A stretch of 64,000 nt of DNA from Caldimicrobium sp964493015 (GCA_964493015.1 CAZBLU010000002.1:1-64000); one strand, 5' to 3'; positions 33,363 through 43,583 are shown, counted from the stretch's first letter. Notes: generated from the letters alone by a model not told the origin. Numbers and translations are program-made.

Positions 33363-34748
33363 ATGAAAGACCGAATTTTGATTGCCAACCGAGGAGAGAT
33401 TGCTCTCCGTATCATGGAAGCCTGTGAGCTCTTGGGTCTTGATTATGTGGCAGTATATACTAAAGAGGATGAAGAGTCTCTCCATGTGAGGCAAGCCAAG
33501 AAAAAATATCGTATTTCCGATTATAGAGATATGAACGATCTCTTGGCTATAGCAGATGAAGAAAAGTGCACAGCCATTCATCCTGGATACGGATTTTTAT
33601 CAGAAAATTACCGCTTTGCCAGAAGGGTAGTTAAAAGGGAAAGGCCTCTTATTTGGATTGGGCCCTCCTGGGAGGCTATAAGAGACCTCGGTAACAAGCT
33701 CTATATGAAAAAAGTAGCCCATGAACTAAATATTCCTGTGATCCCTGGCACACTTGAACCTATTTATAATGAAATTGAAGCAGAACTTAAGGCAGAAGAA
33801 CTCTTGGAAGAGGCTGAAGCTGAAGGTTTTCAGGAAATCACCTTTTTAGTTAAGGCTGTAGCTGGTGGCGGAGGCATGGGGATTGAAGAGGTAAAGACTT
33901 TAGAAGAGATAAGGCCAGTTTTTAGGAAAATCAGAGCTTATGCCAAACGCCTTTTTGGAGAAGAGGGGATATTAATAGAAATAAAAATACCTGTTTTTCA
34001 ACACTTGGAGGTTCAACTTTTGGGGACAAAGGATGGAAACTATGTCCACTTTGGCACCAGGAATTGCACCATTCAGAGTCCCTTTAGACAAAAAAGAATA
34101 GAAATAGCTCCTGGTTTCAGTGAGAGCTTCACCTATAAATTTGATCCTCATAAAGTAGAACGGGAAATTATTGCCTATTCTCTTAAATTAGCTCAACACT
34201 TTCACTATGACAATGTAGGCACCTTTGAATGGTTAGTAACTCCTGAGGGCAAGTATTATCTCATGGAGGTAAATACGCGTATCCAGGTGGAAAATGAAAT
34301 CTCTGCTAAAATATCCTTTGTTAGGGGTAAACAGATAAATCTTATTAAAGAGCAAATTAGGATTGCTATGGGAGACAAATTGGGGTATACCCAGAATGAT
34401 ATAGAATTTAAGGGTCTAAGTATTGAATTTCGACTTATCGCCGAAGATACAAAGAGAGGCTTTACTCCTTTGAGTGGAGTTATAACCAGATTTTCCTCTC
34501 CTTCCTATCCTTGGCTCACTTTACGCACCCATGTGCCTCAAGATAGAGCATATACTATACCCACTCAATTTGATCCTAATCTGGCTCTGGCTATCATCTA
34601 TGCTGATAATCTGGAAAATTTGCTGAGTAGAAGTCACACTTTTTTAGAGGAAATTAAAATCGAAGGACATACTCTTAAGGGTGATCCTTTGGTGACTAAT
34701 ATTGATTTTTTGAAAGAAAATTTAGACAAATTATATAAATTTTATTAA
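33363..34748 (+). CDS. Biotin carboxylase subunit of an acyl-CoA carboxylase
   Basis: This ATP-grasp enzyme carboxylates the biotin carrier. The 461 residues have RILIANRGEIALRIMEAC, IHPGYGFLSEN, the ATP loop AVAGGGGMG, HLEVQLLGTKDG and the catalytic MEVNTRIQVENE. The insert ETEAELKAEELLEEAEAEG-like region before the ATP loop (about 138-155) is longer than in E. coli AccC, so it belongs to a divergent branch. It leads accC-like / fused carboxyltransferase / carrier / biotin ligase, a complete carboxylase unit. Acetyl-CoA is the likely substrate but not proven. Confidence 0.9.
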   Translation: MKDRILIANRGEIALRIMEACELLGLDYVAVYTKEDEESLHVRQAKKKYRISDYRDMNDLLAIADEEKCTAIHPGYGFLSENYRFARRVVKRERPLIWIGPSWEAIRDLGNKLYMKKVAHELNIPVIPGTLEPIYNEIEAELKAEELLEEAEAEGFQEITFLVKAVAGGGGMGIEEVKTLEEIRPVFRKIRAYAKRLFGEEGILIEIKIPVFQHLEVQLLGTKDGNYVHFGTRNCTIQSPFRQKRIEIAPGFSESFTYKFDPHKVEREIIAYSLKLAQHFHYDNVGTFEWLVTPEGKYYLMEVNTRIQVENEISAKISFVRGKQINLIKEQIRIAMGDKLGYTQNDIEFKGLSIEFRLIAEDTKRGFTPLSGVITRFSSPSYPWLTLRTHVPQDRAYTIPTQFDPNLALAIIYADNLENLLSRSHTFLEEIKIEGHTLKGDPLVTNIDFLKENLDKLYKFY

Positions 34749-34753
34749 GGTCT

Positions 34754-36976
34754 ATGTTTACTTATATAGAGCTACATAAAAAAATAAGGGATCTCTTAGA
34801 GTTAGCAGAATATATTCGAGATATTAAGGGTGAAGAATTTCAAGGAATAGCCGATCTGGTAAAGAAAATACAGGACTTGTATGACAAATTTTATGATTAT
34901 TCTCCCAGAGAACTCGAAATTTCCTATCAAACTTGCGAAAAAGAGGTTCAGAGAATTTTGGCTAAAGCTGAAGAGACCCTTACTCCCTATGAGATTGTCA
35001 AGATTGTGAGGCATCCTCAGAGATTTACTCTATTAGACATTTTAGAAAATATCTATGATAGTTATCTTGAACTTGGAGGGGAGGGGGAGCTGAACATAGA
35101 CCCTGCAGTGGTATGCGCTAAGGCCCTTATTAGTCGAAGGGTGGGAGATGAGGTCTATTTCCATCAGGTCATGGTTATAGGCCATGAGAAGGGGCATGGA
35201 GAGGAATTTAGAAGAGGAGGCAGTGCTACCCCTTGGGGTAATGAAAAAGCCTTGAGATATATGAAAATGGCTGAAACTGAAGGCATACCTATTCATTTCT
35301 TTATTTTTACCCCTGGAGCTTATCCCATAGAGGATTATCCTGGTGCTGCCCAACAGATCGCCCGAAATCTCTATTATTTAAGCAAAATAAAAGTTCCCAC
35401 CATTTCCTTTATTTCAGAGGGTGGCTCAGGCGGAGCTGAAGCTATCGGGCTTACCGATTATAGACTCATGGCAGAAAAGGGCTACTATTCAGTGATCAGC
35501 CCTGAAGGGGGTGCAGCTATTGAGGCTAAACTTAAAGAAGGTAGGCCTCCAAGAGAACTTGTAGAGAAAATGGCCAAATCCCTAAAGCTTACCGCTAAAG
35601 ACAACTTAGAGCTGGGAACTATTGACAAGATTGTACCAGAACCTCCTCTTGGCGCAAGGAGAAAAGACTATGAATTCTTTAAAAGGCTAAAATTCGAACT
35701 TATCAAAGCGACCGATGAAGTGGTTTTACAAACAAGGAGCATGAAACTCTTTAGAAAATATGCCCTCTCCAAACAAAACACTGAGGCCTTTAAGTATTTT
35801 ATCAATTGGGAACTCTCAGAGGATGAAAGGGAAATCCTCTTAGAAAACAGGATAGCAAAATATAGAAAGATGACCCAATGGGCAGTGTTGGAAAATAGAG
35901 GCTTTCTTAAGAGTATAACACAAAAAAGTCTTAAACTTACACAAAGCCTTGGTTATGAACTAAAATATCAGATCTTTAAAAAGGGACAAAAGACCTTTAA
36001 AAAATTCTGGGATGAACTGTGGAGTGAATCCTCTATAATTATTAAACCCGTGTCAGATCCAGTTAAGAGTGTCTATAATCTTATATTAGGTAAAAAGGTT
36101 AGACCAAAGGTTAAGGTTTTAGCCGAGATTGAAGAGGAAGGTACCATTTATCAAAGCCCCCTTGCCTTACAGGATAGAACTGTTTCCTGTCCTCAAAGCG
36201 AAAAATATGGTTGTCCAGACCTTTGGGTGCCAGATCTTTATGGAGAATTTTGTGGTGTATGCCCTAATTGTGGCTACCATTTTCCTCTGGAATATAACTG
36301 GTATCTAAATAATATTTTTGACAAAAATAGTATAAAATTTTTCAATGAAGATCTAAGCTCATCTAATCCTTTAAACTTTGAGGGCTATGCAGAAAAATTA
36401 AAAAAGGCAAGAGAGGAAACAGGGCTTAATTCTGCTCTTCTCTCTTTTGAAGCAAAAGTAGGTGGTATTTCTTTAATTGCTGTTATGCTGGTTGCAGACT
36501 TTAGGCAAGGAACCGTTGGAGTTGCCGAAGGAGAGAAATTTATTAGAGCCATTGAACTTGCAAAAATATCACGTAGACCCTTTCTTGCACTAATTCACTC
36601 CACAGGAGGTATAAGGATACACGAAGGCACCCTCGGGGTTGTACAAATGTCCAGATGCACCATGGCTGTTAGGGATTATGTAGATAGTGGAGGGTTATAT
36701 CTGGTTATTTATGACAATAATTCCTATGCTGGGCCTGTGGCAAGCTTTCTTGGCTGTGCCCCTTATCAGTTTGCTCTTAAATCCACTCGCCTTGGTTTTG
36801 CTGGTCCCAGAGTTATCTTAGAAACCACAGGGCAGCCTGTTCCACCTGACTATCACAGTGTAGAAAATGCCCTTAAAAGAGGACACATTCAGGGAATCTG
36901 GGATAGGAGAGAACTTAGAAAAAAACTCTTTTTTGCCCTACTTACCATGGGGGGACCAAATCTCTATTACAGGTAA
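34754..36976 (+). CDS. Fused acyl-CoA carboxylase carboxyltransferase (AccA-AccD order)
   Basis: One 740-residue chain carries both carboxyltransferase halves. Residues about 80-330 look like the alpha subunit AccA (GHEKGHG, FTPGAYPIEDYPGAAQQIA, SEGGSGGAEAIGLTD). A linker of about 140 residues leads to a beta/AccD-like half from about 475: a Cys cluster (C479, C487, C500, C503, C506) and STGGIRIHEG, SYAGPVASFLG, LGFAGPRVILETTG. It transfers the carboxyl group from biotin to the acyl-CoA. Fusion ensures equal amounts of both halves. It follows the biotin carboxylase by 5 bp. Confidence 0.88.
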   Translation: MFTYIELHKKIRDLLELAEYIRDIKGEEFQGIADLVKKIQDLYDKFYDYSPRELEISYQTCEKEVQRILAKAEETLTPYEIVKIVRHPQRFTLLDILENIYDSYLELGGEGELNIDPAVVCAKALISRRVGDEVYFHQVMVIGHEKGHGEEFRRGGSATPWGNEKALRYMKMAETEGIPIHFFIFTPGAYPIEDYPGAAQQIARNLYYLSKIKVPTISFISEGGSGGAEAIGLTDYRLMAEKGYYSVISPEGGAAIEAKLKEGRPPRELVEKMAKSLKLTAKDNLELGTIDKIVPEPPLGARRKDYEFFKRLKFELIKATDEVVLQTRSMKLFRKYALSKQNTEAFKYFINWELSEDEREILLENRIAKYRKMTQWAVLENRGFLKSITQKSLKLTQSLGYELKYQIFKKGQKTFKKFWDELWSESSIIIKPVSDPVKSVYNLILGKKVRPKVKVLAEIEEEGTIYQSPLALQDRTVSCPQSEKYGCPDLWVPDLYGEFCGVCPNCGYHFPLEYNWYLNNIFDKNSIKFFNEDLSSSNPLNFEGYAEKLKKAREETGLNSALLSFEAKVGGISLIAVMLVADFRQGTVGVAEGEKFIRAIELAKISRRPFLALIHSTGGIRIHEGTLGVVQMSRCTMAVRDYVDSGGLYLVIYDNNSYAGPVASFLGCAPYQFALKSTRLGFAGPRVILETTGQPVPPDYHSVENALKRGHIQGIWDRRELRKKLFFALLTMGGPNLYYR

Positions 36977-36982
36977 GACTAC

Positions 36983-37642
36983 ATGAAGATAGATTTCCAG
37001 GAGCTAACTAAATTGCTACAGAAATTTAAGGTTAATCCTTACAAATTATATCCTGTCCTAACACCTCACACCGGGTATATTAGGGAATTTAAAGTTAAAG
37101 AAGGTGATCAGGTAAAAGGGCCCTCAGGGACCTGGTTAGAAAAGCCAGGAACCCCTCTTTTTGTACTGGAGAGAGAGAAAAATCCTAAAGTCATTAGAGC
37201 ATCTCTTGATGGGGTAGTCCAGAATCTACGCACGGATCTCTTGAATAAATTTGTAGAGGCTGGGGTTGAGATCTTAAGTATCAGACATCCCCTTTCTCAG
37301 GAGGAAATAATCTCTGAAATCTTAATTTCCGCCCTTTATGTAGTTAGAGCACCAGAGACAGCTCGTTATATATTAAGCCCAGATCTGGCAAAAAAGTTAG
37401 AAAAAGAAGGGCTTGGAAAGCTAAAAGTGAGGGAAGGCGAAGAACTTCTCCTTATGACCTTTATGAAAAGAGAAACGCCTATTTATCTAAAAGAAAAAGG
37501 AGAATTCATTATCTATCAAATTTACTTCAAACCCTTTGAACTTGTTCAGCGTAATTCTCCTCTCCTTGGTCTTTGTCCTGTAGAGGACCTGCCCTATTTG
37601 GAGAGAATTATTCAAAGAATAAAGGAAGAGTGGCCATCATAA
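36983..37642 (+). CDS. Biotin carboxyl carrier-like protein with atypical acceptor site
   Basis: The 219 residues have a biotinyl/lipoyl-like domain at about 24-105: VLTPHTGYIREFKVKEGDQV, then LFVLEREKNPKVIRASLDGVV. Aligned to the usual EAMKMENEIRAP, K66 falls exactly on the biotinylated lysine, but both flanking Met are replaced (Glu and Asn), and an extra loop (GPSGTWLEKP) precedes it. The C-terminal half (110-219) is unlike standard BCCP and may dock to the fused transferase. Context, with carboxylase genes upstream and a biotin ligase downstream, supports the carrier role. Confidence 0.75.
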   Translation: MKIDFQELTKLLQKFKVNPYKLYPVLTPHTGYIREFKVKEGDQVKGPSGTWLEKPGTPLFVLEREKNPKVIRASLDGVVQNLRTDLLNKFVEAGVEILSIRHPLSQEEIISEILISALYVVRAPETARYILSPDLAKKLEKEGLGKLKVREGEELLLMTFMKRETPIYLKEKGEFIIYQIYFKPFELVQRNSPLLGLCPVEDLPYLERIIQRIKEEWPS

Positions 37643-38421
37643 GAGAAAATCTCCTCTTAAGGTGTCCTACCATCATAGGCTCAGAAATCTGGTTTTATCC
37701 CTGCCTTGAAAGGGGTATGCTTCAGGCAAAGGAACTCATTAATCTCTATGAACGTAGTGCTCACGGAAGGGTTTTAGTAGTAGGGGAAATTTTCCAGGCA
37801 AAGGGGCGATTCCAACGCCCATGGCTTGCCAATAAAGGAGGGCTCTGGTGCGTCCTCTCACTTTATGATGAGCTTTTGCCCGAAAACAGAGGGCTTCTTG
37901 CCTTAGTTTGGGGCTTAGCTTTAGTAAGAACAGTAAGATCCTTTGGGGTGAAAGAGGCTAAAATTAAATGGATTAACGATCTCCATGTAAGAGGAAGAAA
38001 GCTTGCTGGAGTCCTTACCGAAAAGTGGGGGAATTGGATCATCGCTGGCCTTGGCCTAAATGTAAATAATGATCTCCCCTCTGATCTCCCAGCTATAAAT
38101 CTCAAAAGCCTGGTAAAAAAAGAACTCCCTCTTCTCTTGGTCCTAAAAGAACTCCTTAAGTGGCTAAATTATTATTATCAAAAACTTTGGGAAGAGGAAA
38201 AAATTACTTTGGAGGACGGAAGCGTATCCTATACCCTTCTTCAAGATATGAGAAAATATTCTGATACCCTAAATAGGTGTATCTACTACTGCTACAACTT
38301 AGATCAACCAGAAAGTGGCTTTTTTGGATGGACCAGAGACTTCTCTGAAAAAGGAGGCTTGATCATAGAAAGCGAGCATGGACTCATGGAGGTCCTAACA
38401 GGTGAAATTTTATATATTTGA
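37630..38421 (+). CDS. Biotin-protein ligase
   Basis: It attaches biotin to the carrier lysine. About 263 residues; catalytic-domain motifs are KGRFQRPWLANKGGLW (in place of GRGRxGRxW), KWINDLHVRGRKLAGVL and GLGLNVNN. There is no N-terminal DNA-binding domain, so it is a ligase only, not a BirA repressor. The start is uncertain: I take the GTG at 37630, overlapping the carrier gene by 13 bp; the first in-frame ATG lies at about 37718 and would remove the beginning of the domain. Its stop overlaps the end of carB. Confidence 0.82.
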   Translation: MAIIRENLLLRCPTIIGSEIWFYPCLERGMLQAKELINLYERSAHGRVLVVGEIFQAKGRFQRPWLANKGGLWCVLSLYDELLPENRGLLALVWGLALVRTVRSFGVKEAKIKWINDLHVRGRKLAGVLTEKWGNWIIAGLGLNVNNDLPSDLPAINLKSLVKKELPLLLVLKELLKWLNYYYQKLWEEEKITLEDGSVSYTLLQDMRKYSDTLNRCIYYCYNLDQPESGFFGWTRDFSEKGGLIIESEHGLMEVLTGEILYI

Positions 38422-41400
38422 CTTGTAAAATTGATAATTTAAGGTTTTGTAATATTCCTGAAGAGGAGAATAGGAAAAACTCTTTTCCCTTAACCTTCTT
38501 ATACTACAAATCATGGCTCTGGCTCCAGCTATAGTGGTAGCATAAGGAATGTCTAATTCCATAGCATAACGCCTTATCAGATAGGCATCAAGCTTGCTTA
38601 CCTTACCTTTAGCTGTATTAATCATAAGGGCTATCTCTCTGTTTTTAAGATAGTCTAAAATATTGGGCCTCTTCCCTTCAGAAATTTTAGGAATTGTCTG
38701 AACTTTTATTCCTAAATCATTGAGATATTGCGCAGTTCCAGTGGTAGCTAAGATTTCAAATCTCATCTCTTCAAGTCTTTTAGCGATATCAACGATAAGG
38801 GGTTTATCTTCATCTTTTACCGAGATAAAGACTTTTCCGCTAAAGGGAAGTTTCATACCTGCTGCAAATTGTGCCTTTGCATAGGCAAGGGAGGGTTCCC
38901 AGTCGATGCCCATCACTTCACCAGTAGACTTCATTTCTGGACCAAGCATAACATCAACACCAGGAAATCTCTTAAAGGGAAAGACCACTTCTTTCACAGA
39001 GTAATATTTAGGAATGACTTCTTGGGTAAAGCCGAGCTCTTCGAGGCTTTCCCCAAGCATGATCCAGGTAGCAAGCTTAGCCAAGGGAACACCAATAGCT
39101 TTAGAGACAAAGGGCACTGTTCTTGAGGCACGAGGATTTACTTCTAAGACATAAAGCTCCTCATCTTTAATGGCAAATTGGATGTTTATAAGTCCCCTAA
39201 CCTCAAGCTCCATAGCAAGTTTTGTAGTGGCCTCTCTAATCTCTTCTAAAATTTTTTTAGATAGATTTACAGGGGGCAAAAAACAGGCAGAATCCCCTGA
39301 GTGAATCCCAGCCTCTTCAATGTGTTCCATAATACCACCTATGACCACCCTCTCACCGTCACAAAGGGCATCTACATCTACTTCAGTTGCGTCCTCTAAA
39401 AATTTATCAATTAACACAGGGGCCTCTGGATTTATTTTAACAGCTGTTTCTATGTATTCTTCCAGTTCCGCTTCTGAGTAAACAATTCTCATAGCCCTAC
39501 CCCCAAGCACATAGGAGGGCCTTATGAGAACGGGGAAGCCAATTTTAGCAGCTACTTTTAAGGCCTCTTCCTCAGTATAGGCGATCCCAGCTTCTGGTCT
39601 CTTTAGGCCAAGTTTTTGCAAGAGGGCATCAAACTTTTCTCTATCCTCGGCTCGGTCGATATTGAGAGGAGAGGTGCCTAAAATCTTTACCCCTGCTTTG
39701 TAAAGGGGCATAGCTAAATTAAGGGGTGTTTGCCCTCCAAACTGAACAATCACTCCCTCTGGCTCTTCCTCTTCATAAATGTTTAACACATGCTCAAAGG
39801 TAAGGGGTTCAAAATAAAGCCTTGAGGAGACATCATAATCTGTGGAGACTGTCTCTGGGTTAGAATTTATCATGATAGCGTCGTAACCCCTCATTTTTAA
39901 GGCCTGAATGGCATGGACACAACAATAGTCAAATTCTATACCCTGCCCAATTCTATTTGGTCCTCCCCCAATAATGATTATCTTCTTTTTAGGACTCAAC
40001 TTTGCCCTGGATTCATTTTCCACTTCATAGGTAGAGTAAAAATAGGGTGTATAGGCCTCAAATTCTGCTGCACAAGTATCGATAAGTTTATAAGTTGGTT
40101 TTACACCTAAGGTGAGACGATATCTTCTTACTTCACTCTCTGTAGAGTTTGTAAGATAAGCTATTTGATAGTCCGTAAAACCTAACTGCTTTAACTCTCT
40201 TAAATCCTCCTCAGTAAGGCTTTCAAGTTTTTTGCCCTTTAATTCTTCACTCACCTCAAAAATTTCCTTTAGATTAGCCAAAAACCAGGGATCAATATGG
40301 GTATGCTTATAGATTTCTTCAATAGAAAATCCTGCTTTAAAGGCCTCCCTTATATAGAAAAGTCTTTGACTATTTGGCCTGGTTAATTTTTCTATAATTA
40401 CCTCTTTAGGCAAGATTATATTCTGGTCTGAAGGGGATTTTCCATCGGCTCCAAAGCCATATCTCCCTATTTCTAAACCAGCAATAGCCTTTTGTAAGGC
40501 CTCCTTAAAGGTTCGGCCAATGGCCATAGTCTCCCCTACCGATCTCATGGAGGTAGTCAGTTCATCTTGGCATTCAGGAAACTTTTCAAAGGTAAAACGG
40601 GGGATCTTGACCACCACATAGTCAATGGTGGGTTCAAAGGCAGCCTTGGTCTCTTTGGTGATATCATTAGCAAGCTCATCAAGGGTATAACCCACCGCTA
40701 ATTTGGCTGCTATTTTGGCTATTGGATAGCCTGTAGCTTTACTGGCAAGAGCAGAAGAACGAGACACCCGAGGATTCATCTCTATGACTACCATATCACC
40801 ATTCCTGGGATTGATAGCGAATTGAATGTTTGACCCCCCTGTCTCAACCCCGATTTCCCTGATCACTGCCTGAGCTGCACTCCTCATGCGCTGATACTCT
40901 CTATCTGTTAAGGTCTGAGCAGGGGCAACTGTTATAGAATCTCCTGTATGCACCCCCATGGGATCAAAATTTTCTATAGAACAAATAATAACTACATTAT
41001 CTTTGAAATCTCTCATTACTTCAAGCTCAAATTCTTTCCAGCCGAGGACAGACTCCTCTAACATTACCTGATGAATTAGCGAGGCCTCAAGACCAGCACT
41101 GACTATCTCTCTCAACTCTTCTATATTGTAGGCCACCCCCCCTCCAGTTCCGCCAAGGGTAAAACTGGGTCTCACAATGATGGGAAAACCCAATTCCTTT
41201 GCCGCCCTCTCTGCTTCAGCAATGGAGTGGACTATAAAACTCTTAGGAACCTTTAGACCAATATTTTCCATAGCTTTCCTAAAAAGTTCTCTACTTTCTG
41301 CTTTTTCAATAGCAGAGGCCTTAGCCCCTATGAGTTCCACACCGTATTTCTCCAAGACCCCTTTCTTGGCCAGAGCAAAGGCAAGATTAAGCCCTGTTTG

Positions 41401-41676
41401 CCCTCCAAGGGTGGGTAGCAGGGCATCAGGTCTCTCTTCTTTTATGATATATTCAAGGACCTCTGGCAGAAGGGGTTCAATATAAGTCCTGTCTGCCATC
41501 TCAGGATCGGTCATAATAGTGGCGGGATTGGAATTAATTAAGACAATTTCGTATCCCTCTTCTCTTAAGGCTTTACAGGCTTGACTTCCCGAATAATCAA
41601 ATTCACAAGCCTGGCCTATAACAATAGGGCCAGATCCGATGATTAATATCTTTTTCAAATCTGTCCTTTTAGGCAT
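38410..41676 (-). CDS. carB: Carbamoyl-phosphate synthase large subunit
   Basis: It makes carbamoyl phosphate for pyrimidine and arginine synthesis. The full-length 1088 residues hold two ATP-grasp halves: ILIIGSGPIVIGQACEFDYSGSQACKAL in the first and IIIGGGPNRIGQGIEFDYCCVHA in the second, with metal-binding VIEMNPRVSRSSALASKATGYPIAK and VLEVNPRASRTVPFVSKAIG. The C-terminal MGS-like allosteric domain ends the chain. The small subunit gene is not in the window. It converges on the biotin ligase gene with a 12-bp overlap. Confidence 0.98.
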   Translation of the reverse strand: MPKRTDLKKILIIGSGPIVIGQACEFDYSGSQACKALREEGYEIVLINSNPATIMTDPEMADRTYIEPLLPEVLEYIIKEERPDALLPTLGGQTGLNLAFALAKKGVLEKYGVELIGAKASAIEKAESRELFRKAMENIGLKVPKSFIVHSIAEAERAAKELGFPIIVRPSFTLGGTGGGVAYNIEELREIVSAGLEASLIHQVMLEESVLGWKEFELEVMRDFKDNVVIICSIENFDPMGVHTGDSITVAPAQTLTDREYQRMRSAAQAVIREIGVETGGSNIQFAINPRNGDMVVIEMNPRVSRSSALASKATGYPIAKIAAKLAVGYTLDELANDITKETKAAFEPTIDYVVVKIPRFTFEKFPECQDELTTSMRSVGETMAIGRTFKEALQKAIAGLEIGRYGFGADGKSPSDQNIILPKEVIIEKLTRPNSQRLFYIREAFKAGFSIEEIYKHTHIDPWFLANLKEIFEVSEELKGKKLESLTEEDLRELKQLGFTDYQIAYLTNSTESEVRRYRLTLGVKPTYKLIDTCAAEFEAYTPYFYSTYEVENESRAKLSPKKKIIIIGGGPNRIGQGIEFDYCCVHAIQALKMRGYDAIMINSNPETVSTDYDVSSRLYFEPLTFEHVLNIYEEEEPEGVIVQFGGQTPLNLAMPLYKAGVKILGTSPLNIDRAEDREKFDALLQKLGLKRPEAGIAYTEEEALKVAAKIGFPVLIRPSYVLGGRAMRIVYSEAELEEYIETAVKINPEAPVLIDKFLEDATEVDVDALCDGERVVIGGIMEHIEEAGIHSGDSACFLPPVNLSKKILEEIREATTKLAMELEVRGLINIQFAIKDEELYVLEVNPRASRTVPFVSKAIGVPLAKLATWIMLGESLEELGFTQEVIPKYYSVKEVVFPFKRFPGVDVMLGPEMKSTGEVMGIDWEPSLAYAKAQFAAGMKLPFSGKVFISVKDEDKPLIVDIAKRLEEMRFEILATTGTAQYLNDLGIKVQTIPKISEGKRPNILDYLKNREIALMINTAKGKVSKLDAYLIRRYAMELDIPYATTIAGARAMICSIRRLREKSFSYSPLQEYYKTLNYQFYKSNI

Positions 41677-41762
41677 ATCTCCCCCTTTACAGGTCTATAA
41701 AGGCATAGTCTAAGGCACCTTCTTTTTAAAGAGATCCCTCAATGCTAAACATAGGCCTTGAT

Positions 41763-43556
41763 CTATAGCTGATGAAATAGAGGATAAACCTTTATTTTTG
41801 CCTTTTTTCTGTAAGAGGTAATAGTTTTCTCCCAAAAATTTTGCTCTTTTAATCCTAAAAGCATCTGACGATACAAAGAAGCATCCTTTTCACTTAAAGG
41901 TTCAGAAGAGGGCTCTATTTTGCTTATATTTACAATTCTTACTTCCCTCTCCGACCACAGAGGCTTTTCAACGATTCCTGGTGCTCCTCTAAAATAGATC
42001 AACTCAGGAAGATCCTTTCTTAAGCTAATTCTCTCCTCCATGCGAAAACCAAGCTCTTTTGCTAAAGGCCTAAGATCTTGTATACCCTTAGCTTTTTGTA
42101 TAAAGCTTTGAACCCTTTCCTCACAAATAGCTTTTTCTTTTTCCTTTATAAAATCCGCTTCAACTAAAGGCTTGGCTTCCTCAAAGGTCAAGTTTCTCTT
42201 AGGAGTTTTTTCTACTATTTGCACCAAATAAATTCCTCTTTCCGTTTCCCAGGGAGCAAAATAATCCCCCTTCCCTTGTTTAAAAATTCTTTGGCTTAAT
42301 TCCCTGGACATAAACATTTTGGCTACTTCCTCTCTGGTGAGAAAAGAGGTCTCCTCAAGCTTGTTTTGGTTTTTTTGAGCCCAATTAATTAGACCATTTT
42401 CTGAAACTACCTTAGTATAAAGTTCATTTGCCCTTTGGCGAACCTTTTCCTTAATTTTAAGAAGTTTTAGCTCCTCAGAAAGCCTATTTCTCACCTCTTC
42501 ATATTTTAAAAATCTCTCAGGCTGAAGATCTTCCAGCCCATATATGTAGTAGCCCTCTTTACCAGGAACAGGCCCAAAGATATCGCCCTTTTTGGCCTTC
42601 TGGATCAGTCCTTTCAGTTCTTCAGGCAAATTATCTACCTCAAACCATTCAGCTTTGGCAGCCTTAAAGTTTTCAAAGTCCTTTATATCTTTAAGCTTTG
42701 AACGAATCTCTGAGGCCTTTTGAGCTGATTGAAGATCCGTTCCTGGAATAAAAATCCTTTTCAATTTGATTCTTTGAGGCTCCTTAAAACGAGCTAAATT
42801 TTGTTGGTAGTAATTTTTCAGTTCCTCTTCTGTGAGTTGAACCTCACCCTTAAAGGGCAAGAAATAATAGGCAAGCTTTACCTTCTCATCCTCTACATAA
42901 CGATCACGGTGGGTCTGAAAATAATTTTCCAAATCTTGCAATGAAAAACTAATAGCCCTCCTACATAACTCTAAGGGAAGAACAAACTCCTGATAGGTAA
43001 TCCTCTGGTTATGAAAACGATAAAAATCTTCCAACTCCTCCTGGGAGATTAACAGAGGAGTTGTTAGGTAAGTAAAAAGTTTTTGTTTTAAAAGATCAGT
43101 CCTAAGCAAATTTTCAAAGGATTTTGAGCTTAAATTTAACTCTCTAAGGAAGGCTTGATACCTAGCCTGATTAAAAACTCCCCCCTCTTGGAAAAAGGGC
43201 ATTTGGCTTAAGGCTAATTGAGCCTCTGTTTCTGTAACCTTTAAACCATAATTTTTTGCAAGCTGTTGTATTATTTTGTTTTGCAAAAGCTCTTCTAATA
43301 CCATCTCTTTAAATTTCATCTTCTTTAATTCTTCGTCCGAGATCTCCCCAAGGGCCTGTTTAAGCTGGATCAATTTAAAATGGTAGTATTCTTGAAATTC
43401 CCTAAGATTTATTTTGTCTCCATTGATTTGAGCCACAACTTCCCTGTCTGAAGAAGAGAAAGAGCCTATACCCCAGAAGACAAAGACAATAACGATTATA
43501 GCCAGAAAAACTTTGGCCCAAAGAGAAGTAGCACCTTTCCTTAAAAATTCAAACAT
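41763..43556 (-). CDS. ppiD: PpiD/SurA-type periplasmic chaperone, membrane anchored
   Basis: The 597 residues begin with a short cytoplasmic tail and one membrane helix (about 13-33, WAKVFLAIIVIVFVFWGIG), then SurA-N-like helices (about 40-190), a parvulin-type rotamase region (about 245-360) and a helical C-terminus. This is the PpiD layout: an inner-membrane chaperone helping exported proteins fold at the Sec translocon. Rotamase active-site residues look weakly conserved, as in PpiD. Its own promoter is visible at 43584-43612. Confidence 0.87.
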   Translation of the reverse strand: MFEFLRKGATSLWAKVFLAIIVIVFVFWGIGSFSSSDREVVAQINGDKINLREFQEYYHFKLIQLKQALGEISDEELKKMKFKEMVLEELLQNKIIQQLAKNYGLKVTETEAQLALSQMPFFQEGGVFNQARYQAFLRELNLSSKSFENLLRTDLLKQKLFTYLTTPLLISQEELEDFYRFHNQRITYQEFVLPLELCRRAISFSLQDLENYFQTHRDRYVEDEKVKLAYYFLPFKGEVQLTEEELKNYYQQNLARFKEPQRIKLKRIFIPGTDLQSAQKASEIRSKLKDIKDFENFKAAKAEWFEVDNLPEELKGLIQKAKKGDIFGPVPGKEGYYIYGLEDLQPERFLKYEEVRNRLSEELKLLKIKEKVRQRANELYTKVVSENGLINWAQKNQNKLEETSFLTREEVAKMFMSRELSQRIFKQGKGDYFAPWETERGIYLVQIVEKTPKRNLTFEEAKPLVEADFIKEKEKAICEERVQSFIQKAKGIQDLRPLAKELGFRMEERISLRKDLPELIYFRGAPGIVEKPLWSEREVRIVNISKIEPSSEPLSEKDASLYRQMLLGLKEQNFWEKTITSYRKKAKIKVYPLFHQL

Positions 43557-43583
43557 AACCTAAGACTCAAAATTTTAACCTTC

